Under the pieces are notes generated by a model that ran no database searches, had not been told where the DNA came from, and saw nothing but the letters and a program-made list of their open reading frames with translations. The position numbers and the translations under genes are program-made. This document shows, piece after piece, positions 17,764 through 25,942 of a DNA stretch of 64,000 nt; positions within the stretch are counted from its first letter, which is position 1; each line of letters starts with the position of its first letter. The DNA is from Sphingomonadales bacterium (GTDB lineage: Bacteria; Pseudomonadota; Alphaproteobacteria; Sphingomonadales; Sphingomonadaceae): positions 25,496 to 89,495 of the forward strand of contig JAGWUH010000011.1 of NCBI GenBank assembly GCA_028868535.1, given 5' to 3'.

Positions 17764-17801
17764 AGAGTCGATACCGATTCAATCTGAATGGTATCGACTC
17801 T
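17764..17801. repeat. palindromic repeat element 1 with GATTC core
   Basis: Perfect 12-base arms AGAGTCGATACC (17764-17775) and GGTATCGACTCT (17790-17801) enclose a second stem ATTCA/TGAAT (17777-17781 and 17785-17789). It overlaps the last two bases of the TetR gene's stop region and sits between convergent genes. The core holds GATTC, a CcrM-type GANTC site. It resembles the palindromic units dispersed in alphaproteobacterial genomes and could also end transcription from both sides. A related element lies at 20653-20675. Confidence 0.75.
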
Positions 17802-18390
17802 AGCCGGACCTGCGGCGACGCAGCAGCGCCGCGACGAAGGCACGGAGTTCGGGGTGGCCGTGCGTGATGCCGACGCGCTCCTCGTTGGCGAGCAGGCGGC
17901 CGATCGCGGTGAGAAGCGCGGTGATGCCGGGCGGCGCCAGCGCGGCGCCGTTGACCGTCAGGTCGTCCAGCGACCCGGCCAGCAGCCGCGACGTGGCTTC
18001 GCGCGCCGCATCGGTGACGGCGGCGATGCGCGAACCCAGCGCCTTGCGGTGGTTGGCCAGCGCGAGGAATTCGACGCCCAAGGCGGTGCGGGCGGGCGCG
18101 ACCTGCAGGTCCCAGAACGCCGCCAGCGGATCGGGCGCGGCGAGCGCGGCGGCGAGGTCCGCCTGCTGGCGATCGGTCATGCGCTGGTGGAGCGCGACGA
18201 AGACGTCGTCGGTGGCGGGGTAGTAGTAGTGGATCGTCGCGGCGTTGAGGCCGAGTTCCTGGGCGATGCGGCGGGTGCTGACGGCGGCGTAGCCTTCTTC
18301 CACCATGAGGCGCTCGGTGGTGTCGAGGATCAGCGCGCGGGTGGTTTGCGGATCGCGCCGCACGCGCGGCTTTCGGCCTGTCTGCTCCAT
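17800..18390 (-). CDS. TetR/AcrR-family transcriptional regulator
   Basis: A 196-residue repressor-type regulator. Residues 15-62 form the TetR helix-turn-helix (RALILDTTERLMVEEGYAAVSTRRIAQELGLNAATIHYYY). The C-terminal ligand domain is not assignable. It is divergent from the dioxygenase operon across 85 bases containing an 18-base palindrome, so it probably controls that operon and itself. The start at MEQTGRKPRV is the Met nearest the DNA-binding domain. Confidence 0.88.
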   Translation of the reverse strand: MEQTGRKPRVRRDPQTTRALILDTTERLMVEEGYAAVSTRRIAQELGLNAATIHYYYPATDDVFVALHQRMTDRQQADLAAALAAPDPLAAFWDLQVAPARTALGVEFLALANHRKALGSRIAAVTDAAREATSRLLAGSLDDLTVNGAALAPPGITALLTAIGRLLANEERVGITHGHPELRAFVAALLRRRRSG

Positions 18391-18436
18391 GTCCGCTCCC
18401 TGCCCTGCCGGCCGCTTGACGGCAAGCGGCGGCATT

Positions 18437-18454
18437 ACTAAACATGTGTTGAGT
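18437..18454. promoter_or_regulatory. candidate operator between TetR gene and dioxygenase operon
   Basis: The sequence ACTAAACAT-GTGTTGAGT pairs at 7 of 9 positions as an inverted repeat and lies in the divergent gap, 22 bases before the dioxygenase start. Size and symmetry fit a TetR-family site. It is the only AT-richer palindrome in the gap. Binding is inferred. Confidence 0.45.
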
Positions 18455-18475
18455 AGAGAGTCGAGGAGCGGGAGC

Positions 18476-19345
18476 GTGGAGCTGGAACTGGAACCGATCA
18501 CCCCGGTGCTGGGCGCGCGCGTGCGGATCGGCGCCGCCGACGTGCTCCGCCCCGGGGTGGCGGAGGCGCTGCTGGCGGCGCTGGACCGGCACGACGTGCT
18601 GGTGTTCCCGCGCATCGGCATCGACGACGACACTTTCCTGGCGCTGACCGCGGCGCTGGGCGAGAAGCACGAAGTGAAGGCGACCGACGACGGATCGGCG
18701 GCGAGCGGCAAGGGCATCTTCCGCGTGGCGCGCGACAAGGACGACCGGACCCAGCGCGAGTTCATCCTCGGCAACGACTTCTGGCACATCGACGGGATGA
18801 ACTATGCGGTGCCGGTGAAGGCGACGCTGCTGAAGTGCGAGCGCGCGCCGCGCGAGGGCGGCGACACCGGCTTCGCCAGCCTGCGCGCGGCGTGGGAGGC
18901 GTTGCCCGCGGCGCGGCGGGAGGCGCTGGCGCCGCTGCGGGTCGGCCATTGCCTGTCCGCCTGCCTGCGGCGGCTGTACGATGCGCCGACGGCGGCGGAT
19001 TTCGCGCGGTGGGACGCGGTGTTTGCGCGGGTCGAGCATCCGCTGGCGTGGCGCCGGCGCGACGGGCAAACGACGCTGCTGATCGGCTCCACCGCCAACG
19101 ACATCGCCGGGATGGACGCGGCCGAGGGGCGCGCGCTGCTGGACGAGCTGGTGGAGTGGAGCACGCAGGAGCGGTTCACGCTGCGCCACCACTGGCATGA
19201 CGGCGACCTGGTGATCTTCCACAATGCCGGGCTGCTGCATCGCTCGTACCCCTATGGCGACGGCGCCGGGCGGGTCATGCATCGCACGACGCTGAAGGGG
19301 AGCGAGGCGACGACCAGCGGCGGGGCGGCGGCGCTGGCGTATTGA
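18476..19345 (+). CDS. TauD/TfdA-family Fe(II)/2-oxoglutarate-dependent dioxygenase
   Basis: A 289-residue enzyme expected to oxidise a small organic substrate with Fe(II), O2 and 2-oxoglutarate. The metal triad is visible: His104 and Asp106 (DFWHIDGMNY) and His255 (FHNAGLLHRS). An Arg for 2-oxoglutarate is near 266 (GRVMHRTT). The GTG start has a strong ribosome binding site (GAGGAGCGGGAG) just before it; an upstream in-frame extension overlaps the TetR gene and is unlikely. It is the first gene of a four-gene forward set with a monooxygenase, a lactonase and a SnoaL-like protein. The substrate is unknown. Confidence 0.88.
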   Translation: MELELEPITPVLGARVRIGAADVLRPGVAEALLAALDRHDVLVFPRIGIDDDTFLALTAALGEKHEVKATDDGSAASGKGIFRVARDKDDRTQREFILGNDFWHIDGMNYAVPVKATLLKCERAPREGGDTGFASLRAAWEALPAARREALAPLRVGHCLSACLRRLYDAPTAADFARWDAVFARVEHPLAWRRRDGQTTLLIGSTANDIAGMDAAEGRALLDELVEWSTQERFTLRHHWHDGDLVIFHNAGLLHRSYPYGDGAGRVMHRTTLKGSEATTSGGAAALAY

Positions 19346-19365
19346 GCCGGACAGGGAGACGGGCA

Positions 19366-19653
19366 ATGGTGCTGGAACGGGCCGAGATCATGATCCAGCC
19401 GGGGCGGATGGAGGAGTTCCTGACGTTTTTCCGCGAGACCGTGCTGCCGCTGACCGCGCAGTTCACCGGGCTGATTGCGTTCCGGGCGCTGCGCGGGGTG
19501 GAGGATGCCGATTCGGTGATGTTCCTGGCGGAATGGGAATCGATCGAGGCGCACCTGGCGTCGCGGCCCGAGCCGGCGCACGAGCAGTTTCGCCAATACG
19601 TGCGGCCGTTCATTTCGGGCGCGAAGACCACCGTGCATTTCACGCCGATCTGA
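19366..19653 (+). CDS. antibiotic biosynthesis monooxygenase (ABM) domain protein
   Basis: A 95-residue dimeric alpha+beta barrel protein of the ABM type (VLERAEIMIQPGRMEEFLTFFRETVLPLTAQFTGLIAFRALRG...FLAEWESIEAHLAS). The family includes cofactor-free quinol monooxygenases and small catabolic accessory proteins. A ribosome binding site (GGGAGA) precedes the ATG. It follows the dioxygenase by 20 bases and precedes the lactonase by 37, so all three are likely one transcript. Confidence 0.8.
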   Translation: MVLERAEIMIQPGRMEEFLTFFRETVLPLTAQFTGLIAFRALRGVEDADSVMFLAEWESIEAHLASRPEPAHEQFRQYVRPFISGAKTTVHFTPI

Positions 19654-19690
19654 CCGGGGCAAGAGGATGGGGAGGATGGGGAGAACGGCG

Positions 19691-20578
19691 ATGCGGATTA
19701 CCCGGTTGGATGCGCCGGTCTGCGCCGGGGGCGAGAACCCGATGTGGGACGCGCGGCGGCAGGTGCTGCACTTCATCGACAACAGCGGGATGAAGGTGCA
19801 CAGCTTCGACCCCGCCAGCGGGACGACGCGGACGCTGGCGATGCCGGCCGTCATCACCACGCTGGTGCTGCGCGCGGGCGGCGGCGCGGTGGTGACGCTG
19901 CGCAGCGGCATCCACTTCCTCGACCTCGACAGCGGCGCGCTCGAACCGGTGCATCCGCTGCCCGATCCGCCGCCCTACGTGTGGAACGACGGCAAGGTCG
20001 ATGCGCGGGGGCGGTTCGTGATCGGCGCCAGCACCGCCAATTTCGCGGCGCCGGGGCCGGACGGCGGGCTGTTCCGGCTCGACCCCGATGGCGGGCTGAG
20101 CCGGCTGGACAGTGGCATCCACTTTTCCAACGGGCCGTGCTGGTCGCCCGACGGCGGCACGCTGTACTTTTCCGATAGCTGGCTGAACACGATTTATGCC
20201 TACGACTACGACGGTGAGACCGGTACGGTGGCCAACCGGCGCGTATTCGCGGAGACGACGGCGCTGGGCGGGCTGCCCGACGGCGCCACCGTCGATGCCG
20301 ACGGGCTGCTGTGGGTGGCGCTGTTCCGCGCCGGGAAAGTGGCGGCGTTCCGGCCCGATGGCACGCTGGCGCGGACGATCGCGATGCCGGTGCGGCTGGT
20401 TTCGAGCGTGGGGTTCGGCGGGCCGGATCTCGACCGGCTCTACGTCACCACGATCGCGCACGACGTGGCCGGCGCGGCGCAAGGCGCGGGCGGCGGCGAG
20501 GAAGCGCAGGCGGGCAGCCTGTTTGTGATCGAGGGGCTGGACGCGCAAGGCCGGCCCGAGCCATTGTTTGCCGGGTAA
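19691..20578 (+). CDS. SMP-30/gluconolactonase-family hydrolase
   Basis: Six-bladed beta-propeller lactonase, 295 residues. Metal-site residues expected for the family are visible: Glu15 in GGENPMW, Asn in VWNDGKVD, Asn in SNGPCWSPDG and Asp in GLPDGATVDADGLLW. It probably opens a lactone made by the upstream oxygenases, or a sugar lactone. The ATG at 19691 follows GGGGAGAACGGCG; an ATG eight codons upstream is less likely. Third in the dioxygenase set. Confidence 0.85.
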   Translation: MRITRLDAPVCAGGENPMWDARRQVLHFIDNSGMKVHSFDPASGTTRTLAMPAVITTLVLRAGGGAVVTLRSGIHFLDLDSGALEPVHPLPDPPPYVWNDGKVDARGRFVIGASTANFAAPGPDGGLFRLDPDGGLSRLDSGIHFSNGPCWSPDGGTLYFSDSWLNTIYAYDYDGETGTVANRRVFAETTALGGLPDGATVDADGLLWVALFRAGKVAAFRPDGTLARTIAMPVRLVSSVGFGGPDLDRLYVTTIAHDVAGAAQGAGGGEEAQAGSLFVIEGLDAQGRPEPLFAG

Positions 20579-20652
20579 GCCATAACGTTTTTCGAACGGA
20601 GTGGCGCACGAAGTGACTCGGAAAAACGCGGAAAACAAAGAATCTAGAGCGC

Positions 20653-20675
20653 CCGATCTGATTCAATCAGATCGG
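20653..20675. repeat. palindromic repeat element 2 with GATTC core
   Basis: An odd perfect palindrome with arms CCGATCTGATT and AATCAGATCGG around a single C, flanked by GCG (20649-20651) and CGC (20678-20680). It lies between the lactonase and SnoaL-like genes, 24 bases before the latter. The centre shares GATTCAATC with element 1 at 17764-17801, including a GANTC site. No T run follows, so it is not a classical terminator. It may attenuate or separate expression of the last gene. Confidence 0.75.
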
Positions 20676-20698
20676 AACGCGGTCCAAGGGAGAACGGC

Positions 20699-21259
20699 AT
20701 GTCTGGAATCGAGGAACGGCTGGCGGCGGTGGAGGCGAAGCTGCGCGAGCTCGACGACCGCCAGGCGATCTATGACTGCATCCGGCGCGCGGCGCGCGGC
20801 AACGACCGTTTCGACGCGGAGCTGACCAACGCCAGCTATCACCCCGATTCGATCCACGACAACGGCCGCAAGCGGGTGAATGCCGCGCACTATGGCGAGG
20901 AGGCGAACGCCGCGCACGGCATGCTGTTCGACGCCAACCTGCACAACGTGACGATGCACTTGTGCGAGATCGACGGCGACGTTGCCCATGCCGAAAGCTA
21001 CAGCCTGGGGCTGTTCCTCGACAAGGGCGGCGAGACCGGGCGGGCATTGGCCGGGCGCTATATCGACCGGCTGGAACGGCGCGACGGCGAATGGCGGATC
21101 GCGGTGCGGCGGACGACGGTGGAAGTGGCGCTGGAAGGCCGCGCGGTGCTGCCGGGCGGCATGGCGCTGGCGGGATCGAACTACCTGAAGGGCGCGCGCG
21201 ACCGGAGCGACCTTTCGTATGCGCGGCCGCTGCCCGACAGCGGCGGGGCGCAGTGGTAA
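20699..21259 (+). CDS. SnoaL-like (nuclear transport factor 2 fold) protein
   Basis: A 186-residue NTF2-fold protein. It opens with a short helix (IEERLAAVEAKLRELDDRQAIYDCIRRAARGNDRFDAEL), then the pocket-forming block YHPDSIHDNG and HNVTMHLCEIDGDVAHAESYSLG. Members act as dehydratases, isomerases or hydrolases in aromatic and terpenoid catabolism and in polyketide pathways; the exact reaction cannot be told. A ribosome binding site (GGGAG) precedes the ATG. It probably belongs with the dioxygenase set, though a palindrome separates it. Confidence 0.8.
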   Translation: MSGIEERLAAVEAKLRELDDRQAIYDCIRRAARGNDRFDAELTNASYHPDSIHDNGRKRVNAAHYGEEANAAHGMLFDANLHNVTMHLCEIDGDVAHAESYSLGLFLDKGGETGRALAGRYIDRLERRDGEWRIAVRRTTVEVALEGRAVLPGGMALAGSNYLKGARDRSDLSYARPLPDSGGAQW

Positions 21260-21275
21260 GCGGACGGCGGGACCG

Positions 21276-21614
21276 TCAGTCGGGGACGACGACGATCCGC
21301 AGGGCCGGTTCGCCCGCGACGATGGCGAGCAGGCGATCGATGTTGGGATGCGCGCCCGGGCGGGCGCGAGCATCGGCGGTGTGCTCGGCAAACAGGGCCA
21401 GGCCATGTTCGGCGGCGGCGCGGTCCAGCGTGCCGAAGCGCTGGTTGAGGTGCTGGTAGACCGCCAGCGAGCCCTGCTTGCCCGGCTGGTTCTCGATCGA
21501 CGCGACGAGCGCGCCGGACGGATCGGCAAGGTCGATCCGCCGGATGCCGGCGATCGCGGGAAGCTGCGCAAGATTGTCCTTGAAGTGCGCGCCGGGCTGG
21601 ATTTCGTCGGGCAT
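21276..21614 (-). CDS. DUF2322-family protein
   Basis: A 112-residue protein matching the DUF2322 pattern: HFKDNLAQLPAIAGIRRIDL, then VASIENQPGKQGSLAVYQHL, then AAEHGLALFAEHTADARARPGAHPNIDRLL. Function unknown; no signal peptide or membrane segment. It is on the same strand as purD, whose stop lies 39 bases upstream, so co-transcription behind purD is possible. Confidence 0.75.
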   Translation of the reverse strand: MPDEIQPGAHFKDNLAQLPAIAGIRRIDLADPSGALVASIENQPGKQGSLAVYQHLNQRFGTLDRAAAEHGLALFAEHTADARARPGAHPNIDRLLAIVAGEPALRIVVVPD

Positions 21615-21653
21615 GGCCGGTTCCTCGGATGGTCGGGATTTCGGGAGGCGCGT

Positions 21654-22952
21654 TCAGGCGGGCGTGGCGCTTTCGCGCTCGACCTCGCGCCAGCCGATGT
21701 CGCGGCGGCAGAACAGCTCCGGCGCGGTGATCGCGTCGACGGCGGCGTAGGCGGCGGCCTGTGCCTCGGCGACGGTGCGGCCGCGCGCGGTGACGTTGAG
21801 GACGCGGCCGCCGCTCGCCGTCAGCACGCCGTCGATGCCGAGCGCGGTGCCGGCGTGGAAGACGCGGGCGCCGGCCGCCTCGGCCGCCGGGATGCCGTCG
21901 ATGCGGCCGCCCTTCTGCGGGGTGCCGGGGTAGCCTTGCGCCGCCATCACCACCGTCAGCGCCGGATCGTCAGAGAAGCGCGGCGGTTCGATCGCGGCGA
22001 GGCGGTTTTCGGCGCAGGCGAGCAGCAGTTCGCCGAGATCGCTTTCGAGCCGCATCATCAGCACCTGGCATTCGGGATCGCCGAAGCGGGCGTTGTATTC
22101 GATCAGCTTGGGGCCGTCGCGCGTGAGCATCAGGCCGGCGTAGAGCACGCCGGAGTAGGGCATGCCGGCGTCCGCCATCGCCTTGACGGTGGGGGCGACG
22201 ATGCGGACCATCGCTTCGCCCTCGAGCTCGGGCGTGAGCACGCGGGCCGGGCTGTAGGCGCCCATGCCGCCGGTGTTGGGGCCGGTATCGCCATCGCCGA
22301 CGCGCTTGTGATCCTGTGCCGAGGCGAGCGGGACGATGGTGGCGCCGTCGGTCAGCGCGAAGAAGGAGGCTTCCTCGCCCTCCAGGAATTCCTCGATCAC
22401 CGCTTCCGCCCCGGCGCTACCGAAGCGGCCGGCGAAGATGTCGTCGACCGCCTCGTCGGCTTCGGCGCGGGTCATGGCGACGGTGACGCCCTTGCCGGCG
22501 GCGAGGCCATCGGCCTTGATCACCACCGGGATGCCGAAGGCGTCGAGCGCGGCGAGCGCGCCGTCGCGGCTGGTGACGCGCTGGTAGCCGGCGGTGGGGA
22601 TGTCGGCGCGGGCGCAGAGATCCTTGGTGAAGCCTTTCGAGCCTTCGAGCTGGGCGGCGAGCTTCGACGGGCCGAACACCGCGAAGCCGGCGCCGCGCAG
22701 CGAATCGGCGAGGCCATCGACCAGCGGCGCCTCGGGCCCGACGACGACGAGGCCGATGCGCTGGGCTTCGCAGAAGGCGATGGCGGCGGCGTGATCGGTG
22801 ACGTCGAGGTTGACGAGCGTGGCGTGCGCGGCGATGCCGGGATTGCCGGGGGCAGCGTAGAGTGTGCCGCCGCCGTGCAGCAGCGAGGATTGCGCCAGCT
22901 TCCATGCCAGCGCATGTTCGCGCCCGCCCGAACCAAGCAGAAGGATGTTCAT
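21654..22952 (-). CDS. purD: phosphoribosylamine-glycine ligase
   Basis: ATP-grasp ligase forming glycinamide ribonucleotide in purine synthesis; 432 residues. It opens [19 protein letters not shown] and carries [15 protein letters not shown], the ATP-grasp lid ([17 protein letters not shown]), [11 protein letters not shown] and the metal-binding end [12 protein letters not shown]. The start codon shares two bases with the xseA start codon on the other strand (CATG, 22950-22953), so the two leaders lie inside each other's coding region. Confidence 0.96.
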   Translation of the reverse strand: MNILLLGSGGREHALAWKLAQSSLLHGGGTLYAAPGNPGIAAHATLVNLDVTDHAAAIAFCEAQRIGLVVVGPEAPLVDGLADSLRGAGFAVFGPSKLAAQLEGSKGFTKDLCARADIPTAGYQRVTSRDGALAALDAFGIPVVIKADGLAAGKGVTVAMTRAEADEAVDDIFAGRFGSAGAEAVIEEFLEGEEASFFALTDGATIVPLASAQDHKRVGDGDTGPNTGGMGAYSPARVLTPELEGEAMVRIVAPTVKAMADAGMPYSGVLYAGLMLTRDGPKLIEYNARFGDPECQVLMMRLESDLGELLLACAENRLAAIEPPRFSDDPALTVVMAAQGYPGTPQKGGRIDGIPAAEAAGARVFHAGTALGIDGVLTASGGRVLNVTARGRTVAEAQAAAYAAVDAITAPELFCRRDIGWREVERESATPA

Positions 22953-24426
22953 GACGCCCGCGCCCTTCGATGAGGATGCCCCCGAAGGGGCGAACGGCGG
23001 GCTGGTAGCGAAGGACCGCGCCGGGGACAACGCCGCGCCGATGTCGGTGAGCGAGATTTCCGCGCTGCTGAAGCGGACGGTGGAGGAACGGTTCGGCTTC
23101 GTGCGGCTGCGCGGCGAGCTTTCCGGGGTGAAGCGGGCGGGATCGGGGCATCTCTACCTGTGCCTGAAGGACGAGAATGCGCGGCTCGACGGGGTGATGT
23201 GGCGCGGCAGCGCGCAGCGGCTGTCGTTCCTGCCCGAGGACGGGGTCGAGGTGATCGTCACCGGCAAGCTGACGACCTATCCCGGGCGATCGAACTACCA
23301 GATCGTCATCGACCGGATGGAGATCGCCGGCGAGGGCGCGTTGCTGGCGCTGCTGGCGAAGACGCGGGCGCGGCTGGAGGCGGAAGGGCTGTTCGATCGC
23401 GCCAGGAAGCGGGCGCTGCCGTTCCTGCCGCGCACGATCGGGGTGGTGACGTCGCCGACCGGGGCGGTGATCCGCGACATCCTGCACCGGCTGGCCGACC
23501 GCTTCCCGAGCCACGTGCTGGTCTGGCCGGTGCTGGTGCAGGGGCAGGGCGCGGCGGCGCAGGTGGCGGCGGCGGTGCGGGGGTTTTCGGCATTGCCCCA
23601 CGATGGCCCGGTGGCGCGGCCGGATGTGGTGATCGTCGCGCGCGGGGGCGGCTCGATCGAGGACCTGTGGGCGTTCAACGAGGAGGAGGTGGTGCGGGCG
23701 ATCGCGGCATCGACCATTCCGGTGATCAGTGCCGTCGGGCACGAGACCGACACGACGCTGGCCGACTTTGCCGCCGACCTGCGCGCGCCGACGCCGACCG
23801 CCGCCGCCGAGATCGCGGTGCCGGTGCTGGAGGAGCTGCGCGCGCAGGTGATCGAGCTGGGGTTGCGCAAGCGGCGGGCGGTGATGCGGCCCGTGAGCCT
23901 GGGGCGCGAGCGGCTGGAGGCGCGCAGCCAGCGGCTGCCGCGGCCCGAGGCGCTGCTGGCGGCAGCGAGCCAGCGGCTGGACGAGCAGGGCGAGAAGCTG
24001 CGGCGCGGATTGGGCGAGCGGATCGCGGTGGCGCGGCACGACCTGGCGGGGAGCGCGGGACGGCTGTCGTTGCCGTTGCTGTCCTCGCGGCTGGCGCGGG
24101 CGCGCGACCGGCTGGCGGGGCAACGGCTGACGCCAATGGCCTTGACCGCGCGGCTGGCGCAGGAGCGGGCGCGGCTGGATGCGCTGGCGCGGATCGCGCA
24201 ATCGCTGAACCCCGATGCGGTGCTGCAGCGCGGCTATGTGCGCGTGACCGGGGCTGACGGGCGGACGCTGGTCAGCCGCGCGCAGGCGGGGGGCGAGGCG
24301 GCGCTGTCGTTGCACTTCCGCGACGGGGCACTGGCGGTGGTGCCGGTGGGCGGGGCACTGCCGCCGAAGCCGCGCGCGACGGGGCGGAAGCCCGACGGGC
24401 CGCGGCAGGACGATTTGTTCGGATAG
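22951..24426 (+). CDS. xseA: exodeoxyribonuclease VII large subunit
   Basis: Catalytic subunit of ExoVII, a single-strand exonuclease used in DNA repair. The 491 residues comprise an N-terminal OB domain (about 30-130; [27 protein letters not shown]), the catalytic domain ([63 protein letters not shown]) and a long helical coiled-coil region ending in a beta segment ([14 protein letters not shown]). Starts at 22951 or two codons earlier at 22945 are both possible. The small subunit xseB is not in the window. Confidence 0.95.
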   Translation: MTPAPFDEDAPEGANGGLVAKDRAGDNAAPMSVSEISALLKRTVEERFGFVRLRGELSGVKRAGSGHLYLCLKDENARLDGVMWRGSAQRLSFLPEDGVEVIVTGKLTTYPGRSNYQIVIDRMEIAGEGALLALLAKTRARLEAEGLFDRARKRALPFLPRTIGVVTSPTGAVIRDILHRLADRFPSHVLVWPVLVQGQGAAAQVAAAVRGFSALPHDGPVARPDVVIVARGGGSIEDLWAFNEEEVVRAIAASTIPVISAVGHETDTTLADFAADLRAPTPTAAAEIAVPVLEELRAQVIELGLRKRRAVMRPVSLGRERLEARSQRLPRPEALLAAASQRLDEQGEKLRRGLGERIAVARHDLAGSAGRLSLPLLSSRLARARDRLAGQRLTPMALTARLAQERARLDALARIAQSLNPDAVLQRGYVRVTGADGRTLVSRAQAGGEAALSLHFRDGALAVVPVGGALPPKPRATGRKPDGPRQDDLFG

Positions 24427-24449
24427 GCGAATTCTGCTAGCGAGGGGCC

Positions 24450-24653
24450 ATGCTGATGTCTTCTGCCGATCGCCCTGCTGTTCTGCGCTATGAACCCAAC
24501 GGGTTTCGCGCGCTCAGCCCGGGCAAGTTCGTCGTCTGCGCGGTGAGCGGGGAGCGGATCCCGCTGGAAGAGCTGCGCTATTGGAGCGTCGAACGCCAGG
24601 AGGCCTATGCCAGCCCGGAGCTGGCGACGCGGCGGATGCTGGGCCAGGGCTGA
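24450..24653 (+). CDS. DUF2093-family small protein
   Basis: A 67-residue cytoplasmic protein with the DUF2093 signature: LRYEPNGFRALSPGKFVVCAVSGERIPLEELRYWSVERQEAY. Its function is unknown; it is widespread in alphaproteobacteria, commonly next to xseA. It starts 24 bases after xseA and ends three bases before the M23 peptidase start, so the three are likely one transcript. Confidence 0.85.
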   Translation: MLMSSADRPAVLRYEPNGFRALSPGKFVVCAVSGERIPLEELRYWSVERQEAYASPELATRRMLGQG

Positions 24654-24655
24654 CA

Positions 24656-25495
24656 ATGACCGGCCGGCGCGCGGTGCTGGCGGGGCTGGCGGGCATGGTG
24701 GCGATGTCCGGCGCGCGCGGCGCGCGGGCAAGGATCGCGGCGGCGCCGATCACGATCGACCCGGGCGCGGCGATGACCCAGGGCGGCTGGTTGCGCGGGC
24801 GGGCGCAGCCGGGCGTGCTGACGCTTGACGGGCGGCCGGTGCCGGTGGCCGCGGACGGGGCGTTCCTGGTGGCGTTCGACCGGGACTGCGGGGCGGGTGC
24901 CGAACTGGCGCTGGCGCCGCCGGGCGCGGCACGGTTCGTGGTGCCCCTGGCGATCGCGCCGCGCGCCTGGCGGATCGAACAGGTCGACGCGCCGTTCCAT
25001 CCGCCGGCCATGCCCGATGCGGCGTTCCTGGCCACGCGCAAGCTGGAACTGGCGCGGATCGAGGCGGCGCGGGCGCTGCAGACCGGGGCTGCGGGGTGGC
25101 GGCAGCATTTCCGCTGGCCGGCGCAAGGGCGGATTTCGGGGCGGTTCGGGGCGCAGCGCGTCTATCGCGGGACGCCGGGCACCTATCATTCGGGCACTGA
25201 CATCGCCGGCGGGGCGGGTGCGCCGATCACCGCCCCGGCGGACGGGGTGGTGATCCTCGCGGCGGAGACGGCGTTCACGCTGGAAGGCCACCTGCTGATG
25301 ATCGACCACGGCATGGGGCTCAACAGCGCTTTGCTGCATTGCTCGGCGTTGCTGGTGCACGAGGGCGAGGTCGTGCGGCAGGGGCAGGAGATCGCCCGCA
25401 TCGGCATGACCGGGCGGGCGACCGGGCCGCACCTGCACTGGAGCCTGCGCTGGGGCGAGGCGCGGCTGGACCCGGAACTGTTCGCCGGAGCCTGA
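24656..25495 (+). CDS. M23-family peptidoglycan endopeptidase
   Basis: Exported LytM-type metallopeptidase of 279 residues. The N-terminus (TGRRAVLAGLAGMVAMSG) has a twin Arg and a hydrophobic stretch compatible with Tat or Sec export. The catalytic domain has all metal ligands: His178 and Asp182 (TYHSGTDIAG) and His261 (GPHLHW), plus His228. Such enzymes cut peptidoglycan cross-links during growth or division. It starts three bases after the DUF2093 stop. Confidence 0.9.
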   Translation: MTGRRAVLAGLAGMVAMSGARGARARIAAAPITIDPGAAMTQGGWLRGRAQPGVLTLDGRPVPVAADGAFLVAFDRDCGAGAELALAPPGAARFVVPLAIAPRAWRIEQVDAPFHPPAMPDAAFLATRKLELARIEAARALQTGAAGWRQHFRWPAQGRISGRFGAQRVYRGTPGTYHSGTDIAGGAGAPITAPADGVVILAAETAFTLEGHLLMIDHGMGLNSALLHCSALLVHEGEVVRQGQEIARIGMTGRATGPHLHWSLRWGEARLDPELFAGA

Positions 25496-25628
25496 CGCTC
25501 GATTGCGATTCGCGACGGAAAGGGCCGTCGGTGCCCGGGAGGGGGCGTGCCCGACCGCCTGCGCGAGGGCGGCTTGGCGCGATTGCATCGTCGTCGGCCG
25601 GCTGCACATTTGCTGCGAGACGATTTCG

Positions 25629-25644
25629 CTGACATCGCTGTTAG
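25629..25644. promoter_or_regulatory. candidate operator A upstream of TonB receptor 1
   Basis: CTGACAT-CG-CTGTTAG, an imperfect palindrome (5 of 7 pairs) centred on CG, 299 bases before the receptor start. It matches the site at 25769-25784 at all but one base and the perfect version at 29112-29127. The CG centre with TGnnA arms resembles LacI-family operators; the regulator is not in the window. Confidence 0.5.
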
Positions 25645-25681
25645 TATCGCCGCAAACGTCTGCAGGCGCAGCAATGTTGCG

Positions 25682-25704
25682 CGCAAACGATTGTCGCAAA
25701 CGAT
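25682..25704 (+). promoter_or_regulatory. direct repeat CGCAAACGAT x2, 13-base period
   Basis: Two identical ten-base units at 25682-25691 and 25695-25704, upstream of TonB receptor 1. Near relatives (TGCAATCGAT) occur at 29022-29031 before receptor 2 and 32295-32304 before receptor 3. A shared transcription-factor half-site is a reasonable guess. No -10/-35 pair is evident within the repeats. Confidence 0.4.
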
Positions 25705-25768
25705 TTACAACTACCTGATTTATTGTGGTTTTTTGTGACATTATCGTCACAGCGTTGCGGCAAAATCA

Positions 25769-25784
25769 CTGACATTGCTGTTAG
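25769..25784. promoter_or_regulatory. candidate operator B upstream of TonB receptor 1
   Basis: CTGACAT-TG-CTGTTAG, same 7-2-7 layout as the site 140 bases upstream. Two spaced copies could allow looping between bound dimers, as in many LacI-family systems. This is inference from spacing and symmetry. Confidence 0.5.
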
Positions 25785-25942
25785 CTGCTTCCCGCGCCGG
25801 CTCCTCTCGGCGCATTTCGCGTTCATCGCCTGCGGCAGCCTCGATCCGGCGTGATGCGAGGGAGGGAATCACGCCGCGGTTCGGGTTGCTGCCCGGGAAG
25901 AACAGGGCGCGTGGCTGCGCGTCCATGACCACAGGGGTACAT

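Larger units (their letters stand above)
25496..25942 (+). promoter_or_regulatory. 447-base regulatory region before the first TonB receptor gene
   Basis: The stretch 25620-25790 is clearly more AT-rich than its surroundings and holds several signals listed separately: two copies of a CTGACAT-type operator, two direct repeats of CGCAAACGAT, and a palindrome TGTGAC-N6-GTCACA at 25734-25751. The last resembles a CRP-type site, but its TGTGA and TCACA halves are eight bases apart and not six. The remaining 150 bases to the start codon look like an untranslated leader; an open extension of the receptor frame exists there but lacks a signal peptide. Confidence 0.55.

Noticed and set aside
18302..18475. 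Longer dioxygenase start overlapping the TetR gene
   Set aside because: The extension would overlap the DNA-binding region of the TetR gene and lacks family similarity; the GTG at 18476 has a strong ribosome binding site.
25734..25751. CRP/FNR site TGTGAC-N6-GTCACA
   Set aside because: The TGTGA and TCACA halves are separated by eight bases, not the six of a normal CRP site. Kept only as a palindrome in the regulatory region.
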